From the NCBI GenBank assembly GCA_002717515.1, contig PBEC01000025.1, positions 1 through 64,000 of the forward strand: DNA of 64,000 bases, written 5' to 3'. Shown here piece after piece: positions 17,200 through 25,402 of the stretch. Position 1 is the first letter of the stretch. The number at the start of each line of letters is the position of its first letter. The position numbers were made by a program, and so were the translations under genes. Below the pieces are notes generated by a model. It worked only from the letters and a program-made list of their open reading frames with translations, was not told the DNA's origin and made no database searches. Source of the stretch: Flavobacteriales bacterium (GTDB taxonomy: Bacteria; Bacteroidota; Bacteroidia; Flavobacteriales_C; GCA-002722245).

Positions 17200-17906
17200 T
17201 ATATTAATTCAGATACTACTTTTTGTAATAACCTTCTTAGCTGGCTCTGTTTTTCTTTACGTGAATATAAGTAAAGAGTGGACTCTAAAAATACTTTTAT
17301 CTTTTTCTGGAGCATTTTTATTCGGGCTAACAATTCTGCACTTTTTACCAGACTTATTTATTGACTACAAATCATCTTACGGCCTTTTCATATTGCTGGG
17401 ATTCTCATTGCAACTTATATTTGAATTCCTAACTCTTGGTATCGACCATGGTCATATGCATAAAGATCATACGCATAAGCTAAGACTACCTGCAATAATC
17501 GGATTATTCCTTCATGCATTTTTTGAAGCCACTCCTTTGGCATCCAGTCACGTTCATAGTGAAAATGAAAATCATTTTCACGAATCTTTTTTCATGGGAT
17601 TAATATTGCACAAACTTCCAGTTGCTATTGTATTTGGAAGTATGTTAAAGCACTACGTCGGAAAAAAAAAGAAAATCATTCTTACTCTTAGGAGCATTTG
17701 CATTAATGGCTCCTTTAGGATTGTTATTGTCTGACTCCATTCCAGGACTACAACAGTACCAACATTATTTCATGGCAATAGTCATAGGAATATTTTTAAA
17801 TATTTCTACAACAATTCTCTTTGAAATAAGCGAAAACCACAAATTTAATATGGTTAAATTCATTTCCATCATAGTTGGATTTTCAATTTCTGGAATATTT
17901 TCATAG
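17192..17906 (+). pseudogene. ZIP-family metal transporter, frameshifted at an A9 run
   Basis: The first frame (17192-17734, TTG start) has about six membrane helices, a histidine-rich loop (DHGHMHKDHTHK near 85-96) and metal-site helices HAFFEATPL and LHKLPVAIVFGSM of the ZIP family. After VGKKK it reads into a short unrelated tail. The second frame continues the protein with SFLLLGAFALMAPLGLLLSD and two more helices to 17906. The junction is A9 at 17662-17670; eight A would give one protein of about 237 residues with eight helices. It may be a pseudogene, a sequencing error, or a gene expressed by slippage. It probably moved zinc or a related divalent ion. Confidence 0.8.
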
Positions 17907-18027
17907 TTATAATCACTTTTCACTATCTAAATATTAATGAAACTCTATAAATTATAGTTTCCAACATTTGTTGAATATTCGTATTATTGTATCACAATTA
18001 TCGCAAATCAAAAAAAATAAAATTAAA

Positions 18028-18657
18028 ATGGCTGTATTAGTAGGAAAAAAAGCCCCATCATTTAGCGCAGATGCGGTTATTAATGGAGGAGAATTTGTAG
18101 AGAATTTTTCTCTTGATCAGTATAAAGGTAAAAATGTTGTTTTGTTCTTTTACCCACTTGATTTTACGTTTGTTTGCCCAACAGAACTTCACGCCTTTCA
18201 AGCTAGACTAGCTGATTTTGAATCTAAAAACACGGTTGTTGTTGGATGTTCGATCGATTCAAAATTTTCGCACTGGGCTTGGCTGAACACTCCAAAAAAT
18301 AAAGGAGGAATTGAAGGTGTAACTTATCCTTTGGTGGCTGACTTATCAAAGACAATTGCTGAAAATTATGATGTTTTGGCAGGGGAATATGATGTAGATG
18401 AAGAAGGTAACGCAGCATTTAGTGGTGCGCCTGTGGCATACAGAGGATTATTCTTAATTGACAAAGAAGGAAAAGTAAGACACCAAGTTGTAAATGATCT
18501 TCCTTTAGGAAGATCCGTAGACGAAGCTCTTCGAATGGTAGACGCTCTTAATTATTTTGAAGCTAATGGAGAGGTATGTCCTGCAAACTGGAAAGAAGGT
18601 GAAGATGCAATGAAAGCTGATGCTGAAGGAGTTTCTGCTTACTTATCAAATCACTAA
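18028..18657 (+). CDS. 2-Cys peroxiredoxin (AhpC/Prx1 family)
   Basis: It reduces hydrogen peroxide and organic peroxides. The peroxidatic cysteine is in DFTFVCPTE (near residue 51) and the resolving cysteine in GEVCPANW near the C terminus, the layout of a typical 2-Cys Prx1-type enzyme. The reading frame extends 60 bases further upstream, but the ATG at 18028 (MAVLVGKKAPSF) gives the usual family start and 209 residues. It is a single-gene unit followed by a strong terminator. No dedicated reductase such as AhpF is adjacent. Confidence 0.95.
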   Translation: MAVLVGKKAPSFSADAVINGGEFVENFSLDQYKGKNVVLFFYPLDFTFVCPTELHAFQARLADFESKNTVVVGCSIDSKFSHWAWLNTPKNKGGIEGVTYPLVADLSKTIAENYDVLAGEYDVDEEGNAAFSGAPVAYRGLFLIDKEGKVRHQVVNDLPLGRSVDEALRMVDALNYFEANGEVCPANWKEGEDAMKADAEGVSAYLSNH

Positions 18658-18677
18658 ATAAAATCTAATTCGATGTT

Positions 18678-18704
18678 AAAAATCCGCTTAATAAGCGGAT
18701 TTTT
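18678..18704. terminator. terminator after the peroxiredoxin gene
   Basis: A 12-bp stem, AAAAATCCGCTT (18678-18689) with AAGCGGATTTTT (18693-18704), 3-base loop, followed by ATTTTTT. It lies between the convergent peroxiredoxin and cyclase genes and could serve both. Confidence 0.88.
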
Positions 18705-18731
18705 ATTTTTTATCAATCGTAAAAGGTTTTG

Positions 18732-21700
18732 TTAATATGATTTTAAGGCTCCAGGCTTTGTAAACTCCTGCCTAATTTCATTTACAAAAAACATGTCCAA
18801 TTCACCTCTGTTTTTGGTTAAAATCCGACCTCTTTCTTCACAATTAAAGAACATTTTAATCTCATTGTAAGTCTCCAAAGATACATTAACTCTACCAGGC
18901 TCACTATTGCTTTCCATCCTACTGGCAATATTAACAGTATCTCCCCATACATCATATGCGAACTTTTTCTTCCCTACCACTCCTGCTATAAGTTCACCCG
19001 TATGAATTCCAACTCGAATATTCCATTCAGGTTCATTGTTCAATTTTTGTTTTTCATTAAAGGCCCTCATTACATCCACGAGCTGAAGACCTGATAAAAC
19101 AATATTTTTTACTTGGTTTGGATATTCATCTGGAATACCCGAAACACACATGTAAGCATCTCCAATTGTTTTAATTTTCTCTAAATTATTACGTTCAATG
19201 ACCTCATCAAACGCAATAAAAATTTCATCCAATTTTTGAACGAGTTTCTCAGGGGACATTTCAGAAGACATTTTAGTAAACCCTTTAAAATCCGTAAACA
19301 AAACAGATGCCTTTTCATATTTTCTGGTCGTCGCAAATCCATTTAATTTTAGTTCATTTGCTACTCCAGCCGGTAATATATTCAAAAGTAATTTGTCTGA
19401 TTTTTCTTTTTCTTCATTTAAATCTTTGGTCTTAATAGCTATTAATTTTTCTAATTTCTTTTTCTCTTTTTCAAGTTTATGTGTCCGCAATTTAAAAATT
19501 AAAAAAATCACTACTAATATTAATACTATAACAAGAGTTTGAAAAGACGTTGTTAACCATATCGGAGGAAGAATTTCAAAATCAACAAGCAAAGGATCTT
19601 TAGACCATTCTCCCCATTGAGTTTTTGCCCTAATTTTCAGTTTGTACTCTCCTGGACTTAAATCCACAAATTTTTCGTGAGTTGCATCGGTTTCAAAAGT
19701 AAAATCCTCATCACTCGATAAAGTAATTTGATAGGTAACTCCATCAGGGCCTTTAAGGTTGTAGGCATCATAATGAAAAACTAAATTGTTCATGTTATGG
19801 GGTAAAACAAGCCCTATGGGAATCCCATCTACTATAGAATCAGAATATTTTATCCAATTATCTTGTTGGCTATTTTGATCGATTATTTTTTTTAAATAAA
19901 CCTTCAAGTCTCTTTTTTCTCCTTGATATTTATCCGGTTTTATTTTTAAAAGTCCCCTTATCGAACCGATGTAAATGTTGTTTCTAAAATCCTTTGTTAC
20001 TGCATGTCGAATTGATGACAACCCCATAAATCCATCGTTTTGAGAATATGTTATTATGTCATATCTATTAATTCCTGAATTAAATTTTAAATTAATAATC
20101 GTATTTTTCAGACCCACCCAATAAGAGTTGTTGTTCTCCTTTTCAAGGAACTTAACCTCTTCCGATTTGTCAAATACATAATCCCAGGAAATTTCATTAT
20201 TAATTACATGAAACAGCTTATTTCCGGTAGTATATCCGATAAAATCATCTTCCTCACCTACAATTTTAACGACTTTACCTATCGGTATACTTTTTATTTT
20301 TTCTATTCCATTTGATGTTATTCTTACATTTTTTAGAAATGAATCCTCTCCTATCCAAAAATCTGACCCAACAACACTAATACCATTTATATAACTATTA
20401 AACACCTCCATTAGATGAGTAGATAAAGTCAAATCAAGAAAGACCTTACCTGTATCTCGAATTAAAAACAACTCTGATTTATCGGTTATTCCAAGAACCA
20501 ATTTACCATTAGAAACTAAATCTGAAATTCTATTTGATGTAAAGGAATTATAATAATTATCCCAAACTCGACTAAATTCAAAATTTTCTATTAGATTGAC
20601 CCCATCAACTGTTCCTACAATTGAACCATTACTTAAATGAGCAATTGAAGTAATATGATTATTTGATATTCCACAGGATGTACTTATTATTCTTTTATCT
20701 TCTGAGTCAAAACGTATTTCTATTCCTTCATCTAAACTCCCTATCCACAATGATGAATCTTTCTCATTCCAGTTTAAAGCAGTAATTACATTGTCCAACA
20801 ATCCGTTTTGTCGCGTATCCATTGCGAAAGATTCATTGAAAAACCGATTAATCCCTCCCAAATATGTTCCAATCCAAACTGCATTTGAGGCATCCTTGTA
20901 CAAGCACCTAATTCTATTATGACTTAATCCATTTTGATCATCATACCAAACAACCTCATAAACTTTTCTTTCAAAATCATGAAGAGTAACTTTACCTAAA
21001 CCAGATTGAGTACCAATCCAGACCGTCTGATTTTCATGACCAATTATACTTTTAATTCTCTGGTTTTTCAACTCATGATGAGAGCCAATTATTAATAACT
21101 TTCTTTTTTTAAAAACTACCAACCCTTTTTCCGTACCAACCCAAACAAAACCATTTTCATCCTCAAAAAGAGAAAGTACTTTATTTGAAGGAAGACCGCT
21201 ATCTCGATTAAGAAACCCAACTATTTTTCCACTCTCAAAAACAGCAATTCCTTCATCGGTTCCAACCCATATATGACTGTTTGATCGAAGTAAAATTGCA
21301 CGGCAATTTAGGCTTGGAAGACCATCCTTTAAACTGATGTTTTGCGTTACTTTATAATTTTCAATGCGAGTAACTCCTCCACCTAGAGTTGCAACCCAAA
21401 TGCTTTTATTTTGGTCCTCAATAATCCCCCTAATATGATTAACAAACAAGCCTTCATCAGTTGTAATCTTGAACATCTTTTCGTTGTCTAAAATCGATAG
21501 TCCATGATGGGATGAACCAAACCACATCTTTTGATTGGAGTCTTTAAAAATAACTCTAACATTTTGTCCCAAATGATGATCCGAATAATGAAAAATTTCA
21601 TTTCCATCAAAAACATTAACACCCTCTCCCTCGAGACCTACCCAAAGTTTTCCTTTTGGACCCTCACACAAGGAATATACACCGAGGGAAGATAGTCCTT

Positions 21701-21827
21701 CTTCAATTGAAAACTTTTTAAAATTATAGAGCTGAGAATATGAAGTTTGAAAAAATATAAAAAACGAAATCAGAAGATTGATTCCGCTTAAAGGAAATAT
21801 GATTTTAATTCTACTTACCATATACAC
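18732..21827 (-). CDS. receptor adenylate cyclase with periplasmic propeller
   Basis: A 1031-residue protein: signal peptide, at least seven two-component-regulator propeller repeats (IWVGTDEGIAVF, VWVGTEKGLVVF, VWIGTQSGLGKV), a Y_Y_Y domain (about 665-755), a membrane helix (about 761-780), a coiled coil (783-815) and a class III nucleotide cyclase domain (838 onward). Metal-binding D846 and D890, adenine-specifying K886 and D959, and transition-state N966 and R970 are present, so it should make cAMP. It probably senses a periplasmic ligand, and the usual histidine kinase output is replaced by the cyclase. It follows the response regulator by 12 bases, in one operon with Hpt and receiver genes. 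Confidence 0.9.
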   Translation of the reverse strand: MYMVSRIKIIFPLSGINLLISFFIFFQTSYSQLYNFKKFSIEEGLSSLGVYSLCEGPKGKLWVGLEGEGVNVFDGNEIFHYSDHHLGQNVRVIFKDSNQKMWFGSSHHGLSILDNEKMFKITTDEGLFVNHIRGIIEDQNKSIWVATLGGGVTRIENYKVTQNISLKDGLPSLNCRAILLRSNSHIWVGTDEGIAVFESGKIVGFLNRDSGLPSNKVLSLFEDENGFVWVGTEKGLVVFKKRKLLIIGSHHELKNQRIKSIIGHENQTVWIGTQSGLGKVTLHDFERKVYEVVWYDDQNGLSHNRIRCLYKDASNAVWIGTYLGGINRFFNESFAMDTRQNGLLDNVITALNWNEKDSSLWIGSLDEGIEIRFDSEDKRIISTSCGISNNHITSIAHLSNGSIVGTVDGVNLIENFEFSRVWDNYYNSFTSNRISDLVSNGKLVLGITDKSELFLIRDTGKVFLDLTLSTHLMEVFNSYINGISVVGSDFWIGEDSFLKNVRITSNGIEKIKSIPIGKVVKIVGEEDDFIGYTTGNKLFHVINNEISWDYVFDKSEEVKFLEKENNNSYWVGLKNTIINLKFNSGINRYDIITYSQNDGFMGLSSIRHAVTKDFRNNIYIGSIRGLLKIKPDKYQGEKRDLKVYLKKIIDQNSQQDNWIKYSDSIVDGIPIGLVLPHNMNNLVFHYDAYNLKGPDGVTYQITLSSDEDFTFETDATHEKFVDLSPGEYKLKIRAKTQWGEWSKDPLLVDFEILPPIWLTTSFQTLVIVLILVVIFLIFKLRTHKLEKEKKKLEKLIAIKTKDLNEEKEKSDKLLLNILPAGVANELKLNGFATTRKYEKASVLFTDFKGFTKMSSEMSPEKLVQKLDEIFIAFDEVIERNNLEKIKTIGDAYMCVSGIPDEYPNQVKNIVLSGLQLVDVMRAFNEKQKLNNEPEWNIRVGIHTGELIAGVVGKKKFAYDVWGDTVNIASRMESNSEPGRVNVSLETYNEIKMFFNCEERGRILTKNRGELDMFFVNEIRQEFTKPGALKSY

Positions 21828-21839
21828 AAGAATCGAAAA

Positions 21840-22217
21840 CTACTGATGCTCCATAGAAAACAAAAAATCCTCAACTATCGATTTTAAATTTTTTAAGACA
21901 CTATCACTTTTTACAAGATAATAAGGAGTACCTTCTGATTGAACAGTTGCAATAACATCAATATCTCTTTGAGCTGAAACAACAATACTTTTTGTATTGG
22001 CCGATTTTTTTTTTATTTCCTTTATCAAATCCAAACCATTTATATCGGGGAGATTTAAATCTACAATTGCAACACTGGGGCATTCGTCAATTTTTTCCAT
22101 TAACTCACCACCTGTTTTAAAATGTGTAATTTCAAGATTTTCAACTTTGCTCAGTGCAAGTCTTAATAAAAACCCTTCGGTTAAATTGTCTTCAATAAGA
22201 AATACTTTATGTTTCAT
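21840..22217 (-). CDS. stand-alone response regulator receiver
   Basis: A 125-residue receiver domain with no output domain. The acid pair E9-D10, phospho-acceptor D53 (VAIVDLNLPDINGL), S81 and K103 are in place, so it should be phosphorylated. It starts 11 bases inside the end of the Hpt gene and is followed after 12 bases by the cyclase gene. The layout suggests a phosphorelay that touches the cyclase, for instance by receiver-cyclase contact; this is inference. Confidence 0.92.
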   Translation of the reverse strand: MKHKVFLIEDNLTEGFLLRLALSKVENLEITHFKTGGELMEKIDECPSVAIVDLNLPDINGLDLIKEIKKKSANTKSIVVSAQRDIDVIATVQSEGTPYYLVKSDSVLKNLKSIVEDFLFSMEHQ

Positions 22218-22566
22218 CTTCGACTTGATAATTAGATTTTATATAATCAACAACCTCTATATATTTTACATTAAGCGAATTTACCAAAGAAATTGCTTTT
22301 TTGATTTCACCCTTTTTTAAATCTTCATTTAACTGTTTACAAACTTCAAAAAGAGGAACAGCTCCAATGGTGGCAGACAACCCCTTAAGTGTATGAACAT
22401 TAAATTCCAGCTTTTCCCAATTTAAATTAATCACAGAATATTTTATTCCATCAAGCAATTCCTTTGTATCATTTAGAAATGATTTTAAAAGGTCAAGTAA
22501 AATATCCGAATCGCCATCAGCAAGATCTAATATTGTGTTTATAGTCTCATTATTTATAGGATTCAT
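22207..22566 (-). CDS. histidine phosphotransfer (Hpt) protein
   Basis: A 119-residue all-helical protein with the Hpt signature HTLKGLSATIGA; H58 is the phospho-histidine. It passes phosphate between receivers in multistep phosphorelays. It is the first gene of Hpt - receiver - cyclase. No histidine kinase lies in the window, so the phosphate must come from a kinase encoded elsewhere. Confidence 0.9.
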   Translation of the reverse strand: MNPINNETINTILDLADGDSDILLDLLKSFLNDTKELLDGIKYSVINLNWEKLEFNVHTLKGLSATIGAVPLFEVCKQLNEDLKKGEIKKAISLVNSLNVKYIEVVDYIKSNYQVEDET

Positions 22567-22714
22567 AAAGTGAATAATTTAGTTCTACTACGGCGATTTT
22601 ATTAAAAAGTTAGTTGCATCAATTTTACAATTTCATTTCGAAAACCACTTACTTATTTTACTAAACTGACCCAACACCAAAAGGTGTCAATTCAAGTTTT
22701 CAAATCATGAAATG

Positions 22715-23299
22715 TTATTCTTGTAATTTAAGTTTAGAATAAATCTGTTTTTTATCCATTTGTTTATAATGCGTAGGCTTAAGTTCACCTATATCTAAAT
22801 CCTCTATATTTGTTCTGATTAACCTAACGGTAGGAAAACCAACTTTCGCTGTCATTTTTCTTATTTGCCTATTTTTTCCTTCCTGAAGCGAAATCCTTAG
22901 CCAAGAAGTATTCTTTTCCGAAACCTCAAGTAATGGAATATTTTTAGGAGGAAGACCCTTTTTAATTTTCGCTGGCAAAGTTCGATGTAATTTTTTATTA
23001 ACGAAAATATCCATTCCTGATTCAAGTTCTCTCATTGCTTGTTTTGTGACTTGACCAATGACCTGAACCCAATAAGTACGCCAATGCAAATTTACAGGAT
23101 TCAATAATAAAGAGTTAATTTTTTTATCGTTGGACAGAATCAATAAACCCTCTGAGTCTTCATCAAGCCTACCAATGGGATAAACATCCTTTGGAAAATC
23201 AAAAAAATCTTCCAAAGCTGTTTTACCGTGCTCTTTAGAAAACTGACTTAAACATCCTTTTGGCTTATATATTATATAATATTTTTTTTCTTTGGGCAT
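22715..23299 (-). CDS. rluE: pseudouridine synthase, RsuA/RluE type
   Basis: A 194-residue enzyme that isomerises uridine in rRNA. The catalytic aspartate is in PIGRLDEDSEGLLIL (near residue 45), and EGKNRQIRKM near 140 is the conserved RsuA-family helix. It has no N-terminal S4 domain, as in RluE, which modifies U2457 of 23S rRNA; assignment to that site is by length and layout only. It follows the second OmpA-family gene by 3 bases, probably in one transcript. Confidence 0.85.
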   Translation of the reverse strand: MPKEKKYYIIYKPKGCLSQFSKEHGKTALEDFFDFPKDVYPIGRLDEDSEGLLILSNDKKINSLLLNPVNLHWRTYWVQVIGQVTKQAMRELESGMDIFVNKKLHRTLPAKIKKGLPPKNIPLLEVSEKNTSWLRISLQEGKNRQIRKMTAKVGFPTVRLIRTNIEDLDIGELKPTHYKQMDKKQIYSKLKLQE

Positions 23300-23302
23300 C
23301 CT

Positions 23303-24091
23303 CTATTTAACTAATATTTCAACTCTCCTGTTGAATTGCATTTCAGACTCCTTTTTCGTGTTTGGGTAAATCATTTGGGTATTTCCATACCCTACACTGG
23401 TTATCCGATTCACATCAATACCTTTTTTTACGAGATAATTACTGACTGCTTTTGCTCGTGCTTCAGATAGGTCTTGATTCTTTTTTGAATTTCGTCGTCC
23501 TGGACTATTAACATGCCCTTGTATTTCAATTTTTAGATTTAGGTTTTCCTGAAGAACAACATATAATCGATTTAAATCCTTGTAACTAACTGGTCTAAAC
23601 CTCGATTCTCCTCCATAAAACAAAATATTTTCCAGTCTAATTTTATCTCCCGACTTAAGTTTCTTTTCATACCATAAATAATCCTTTTTTACTGTTTTAT
23701 CATACTTAATTACTCTGATATCCTTTGGGTTTACTATTTTAATAAAAACGTCTCTTTTTGTGGATATTTTGGAAAAATTTTCAGTACAGGATTTGCAGCA
23801 ACAAATTCCTGAATAAATCATTTCCAAGGTAGGTGTAAAAAACCCATTTGAATCAATTTTCACTATGTGTTCACTTTGACAGCTATCGTAGAATATTTCC
23901 GCATATTCAAAACCTCCTTGTAAACGAAATGCAGCAATACTCGAATCTTTGGGGACTTTAACAAAATATAATGAAGCATCAGAATTAAAATTATTCAAAC
24001 TATCTAATGTAACAACAGGCAAATCATTGCAGTAATTTTGAGAAAACAACATCAGATTTGCAAAAAGAAAAAATACAACAAGAAACCTCAT
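23303..24091 (-). CDS. OmpA-family protein with CxCxxC motif (second of a tandem pair)
   Basis: A 262-residue secreted protein: signal peptide (MRFLVVFFLFANLMLFSQ), a beta-rich region with GICCCKSC (near 95-102), and a C-terminal OmpA domain (about 160-262) with IEIQGHVNSPGRRN, LSEARAKAVSNYLVKKGI and FNRRVEILV, the peptidoglycan-binding fold. It is a paralogue of the gene just upstream, with which it overlaps by 4 bases (ATGA). The role of the cysteine motif is unknown; metal binding or disulfides are possible. Confidence 0.82.
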   Translation of the reverse strand: MRFLVVFFLFANLMLFSQNYCNDLPVVTLDSLNNFNSDASLYFVKVPKDSSIAAFRLQGGFEYAEIFYDSCQSEHIVKIDSNGFFTPTLEMIYSGICCCKSCTENFSKISTKRDVFIKIVNPKDIRVIKYDKTVKKDYLWYEKKLKSGDKIRLENILFYGGESRFRPVSYKDLNRLYVVLQENLNLKIEIQGHVNSPGRRNSKKNQDLSEARAKAVSNYLVKKGIDVNRITSVGYGNTQMIYPNTKKESEMQFNRRVEILVK

Positions 24092-24972
24092 TCTACTGCT
24101 ATAATTACAATTTCTACCCTTCGATTCTCTTCAGCCTCAAATGCTGTTTTAGGTGAGGGATATCTCATTTGAAAATTAGACATCCCTTTTGCATCTACAC
24201 GTGCAGCATCTACCCCGTTTTTAACCAAAAATTCCTTTACAGCCAATGCTCTTTCATCCGATAGCGATTGATAGAAAGATGGTTTGGTTTGAGCAGGACC
24301 ATTAACATGGCCACGAATTTGTACTTTAAGTACTGTATGTTTTTTTAAAAATGTTTCCAGTTTTTTCAGTTCAGGAATTGATTTGTCTAAATATTTAGGT
24401 GTAGCAGGGACAAAAAATATTTCTTTCAATTGATATACCATACCTACTTCAATTTCTTCAATAGGAACACTATCAATTGAAAACTGTATTGGATTTAGAG
24501 AATCTATTTCACTAAAGTCTAAAGTAAACTCATAAGGCTCTCCATGAGATAGAACTCTAAGTAAGTAAAACTCTCCTTGCGTAAGCTGCAATGACTTATT
24601 ATTATTTATCTCTACCTTATTCAAACAAGTTGGACAGGAACATATACCTTCATCAATTACTTTTTTCCAAATTTCGCTTGTAACTAACTTTGAATTTTTC
24701 AACACACTTCTTACAGGCATTGTTAAAGTGGATTTAATTTTTTTACAATCAGAGAAAGGATAAATTTGATATTCGAACAAACTATCGGACTGATTGTAGT
24801 TCCCTAGGAAATCAAGTAGAGCACCTTTTGCTCTAAATTTAAACCAAGACTCAACTTCTGGATTTTGAACAAATGTTGTTTTGTTCTTTATAAACATGGG
24901 AGATTGACAACTGAATTGCCCAAATAAAAATAAAGAGCTGAAATAAAATATTGTGACCAAATAAAACCTCAT
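24088..24972 (-). CDS. OmpA-family protein with CxCxxC motif (first of a tandem pair)
   Basis: A 294-residue secreted protein with signal peptide (cleavage near LFGQFSC), a beta-rich N-terminal half containing GICSCPTCLNKV (near 110-121), and an OmpA peptidoglycan-binding domain (about 190-294: VQIRGHVNGPAQT, LSDERALAVKEFLVKNGV, ENRRVEIVII). It is similar in layout to the downstream paralogue: cysteine after the signal peptide, CxCxxC, then OmpA. It likely anchors the outer membrane to the cell wall; partners are unknown. Confidence 0.82.
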   Translation of the reverse strand: MRFYLVTIFYFSSLFLFGQFSCQSPMFIKNKTTFVQNPEVESWFKFRAKGALLDFLGNYNQSDSLFEYQIYPFSDCKKIKSTLTMPVRSVLKNSKLVTSEIWKKVIDEGICSCPTCLNKVEINNNKSLQLTQGEFYLLRVLSHGEPYEFTLDFSEIDSLNPIQFSIDSVPIEEIEVGMVYQLKEIFFVPATPKYLDKSIPELKKLETFLKKHTVLKVQIRGHVNGPAQTKPSFYQSLSDERALAVKEFLVKNGVDAARVDAKGMSNFQMRYPSPKTAFEAEENRRVEIVIIAVE

Positions 24973-25034
24973 AAATTAAATATAGATAGCGCTTTTAATA
25001 CATAACGTTGATAATTTTTTTTATTTCAGTTTTT

Positions 25035-25400
25035 TCACATTGGGTCCATCCAAAACGGAAGTTTTTCTTCAACACCTACATACCAACGTTCATTCTCAAG
25101 TTTTGTTTGATATACTTTCAATGAGTTTCCTGATGTTGATAAATCCTTACCCGATTTCAAACAATAAGCATATTTATGCCAAGAACATATAACCATACCA
25201 CCGGAACAATTTGCATCCTTTAAAGATATTGCCTGATGAGGACACAAATCATCAAAAACTCTTAATTTTTTATCATATTTAGTAGCTAAGCAGGATTTAG
25301 CCTCTACAGTTAAGGGGTGAATTTCATTTTCAACATAATTATTTATGAAATCCGTATTTGAAAGAACTTCAACCCATCGAACATGTGTTTTGAAAAACAT
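25035..25400 (-). CDS. Rieske [2Fe-2S] protein, small
   Basis: A 121-residue single-domain Rieske protein. The cluster ligands are C53 and H55 in DLCPHQAISL and C72 and H75 in ICSWHKYAYC. It has no signal peptide or membrane anchor, which fits a ferredoxin-type electron carrier in the cytoplasm rather than a bc1 subunit. It is the last gene of the surE-lpxB operon, 2 bases after the lipoprotein gene. The redox partner is unknown. Confidence 0.9.
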   Translation of the reverse strand: MFFKTHVRWVEVLSNTDFINNYVENEIHPLTVEAKSCLATKYDKKLRVFDDLCPHQAISLKDANCSGGMVICSWHKYAYCLKSGKDLSTSGNSLKVYQTKLENERWYVGVEEKLPFWMDPM

Positions 25401-25402
25401 GG

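Noticed and set aside
22673-22686. Inverted repeat ACACC-AAAA-GGTGT between rluE and the Hpt gene
   Set aside because: A 5-bp stem without a following U run; too short to call a terminator or operator.
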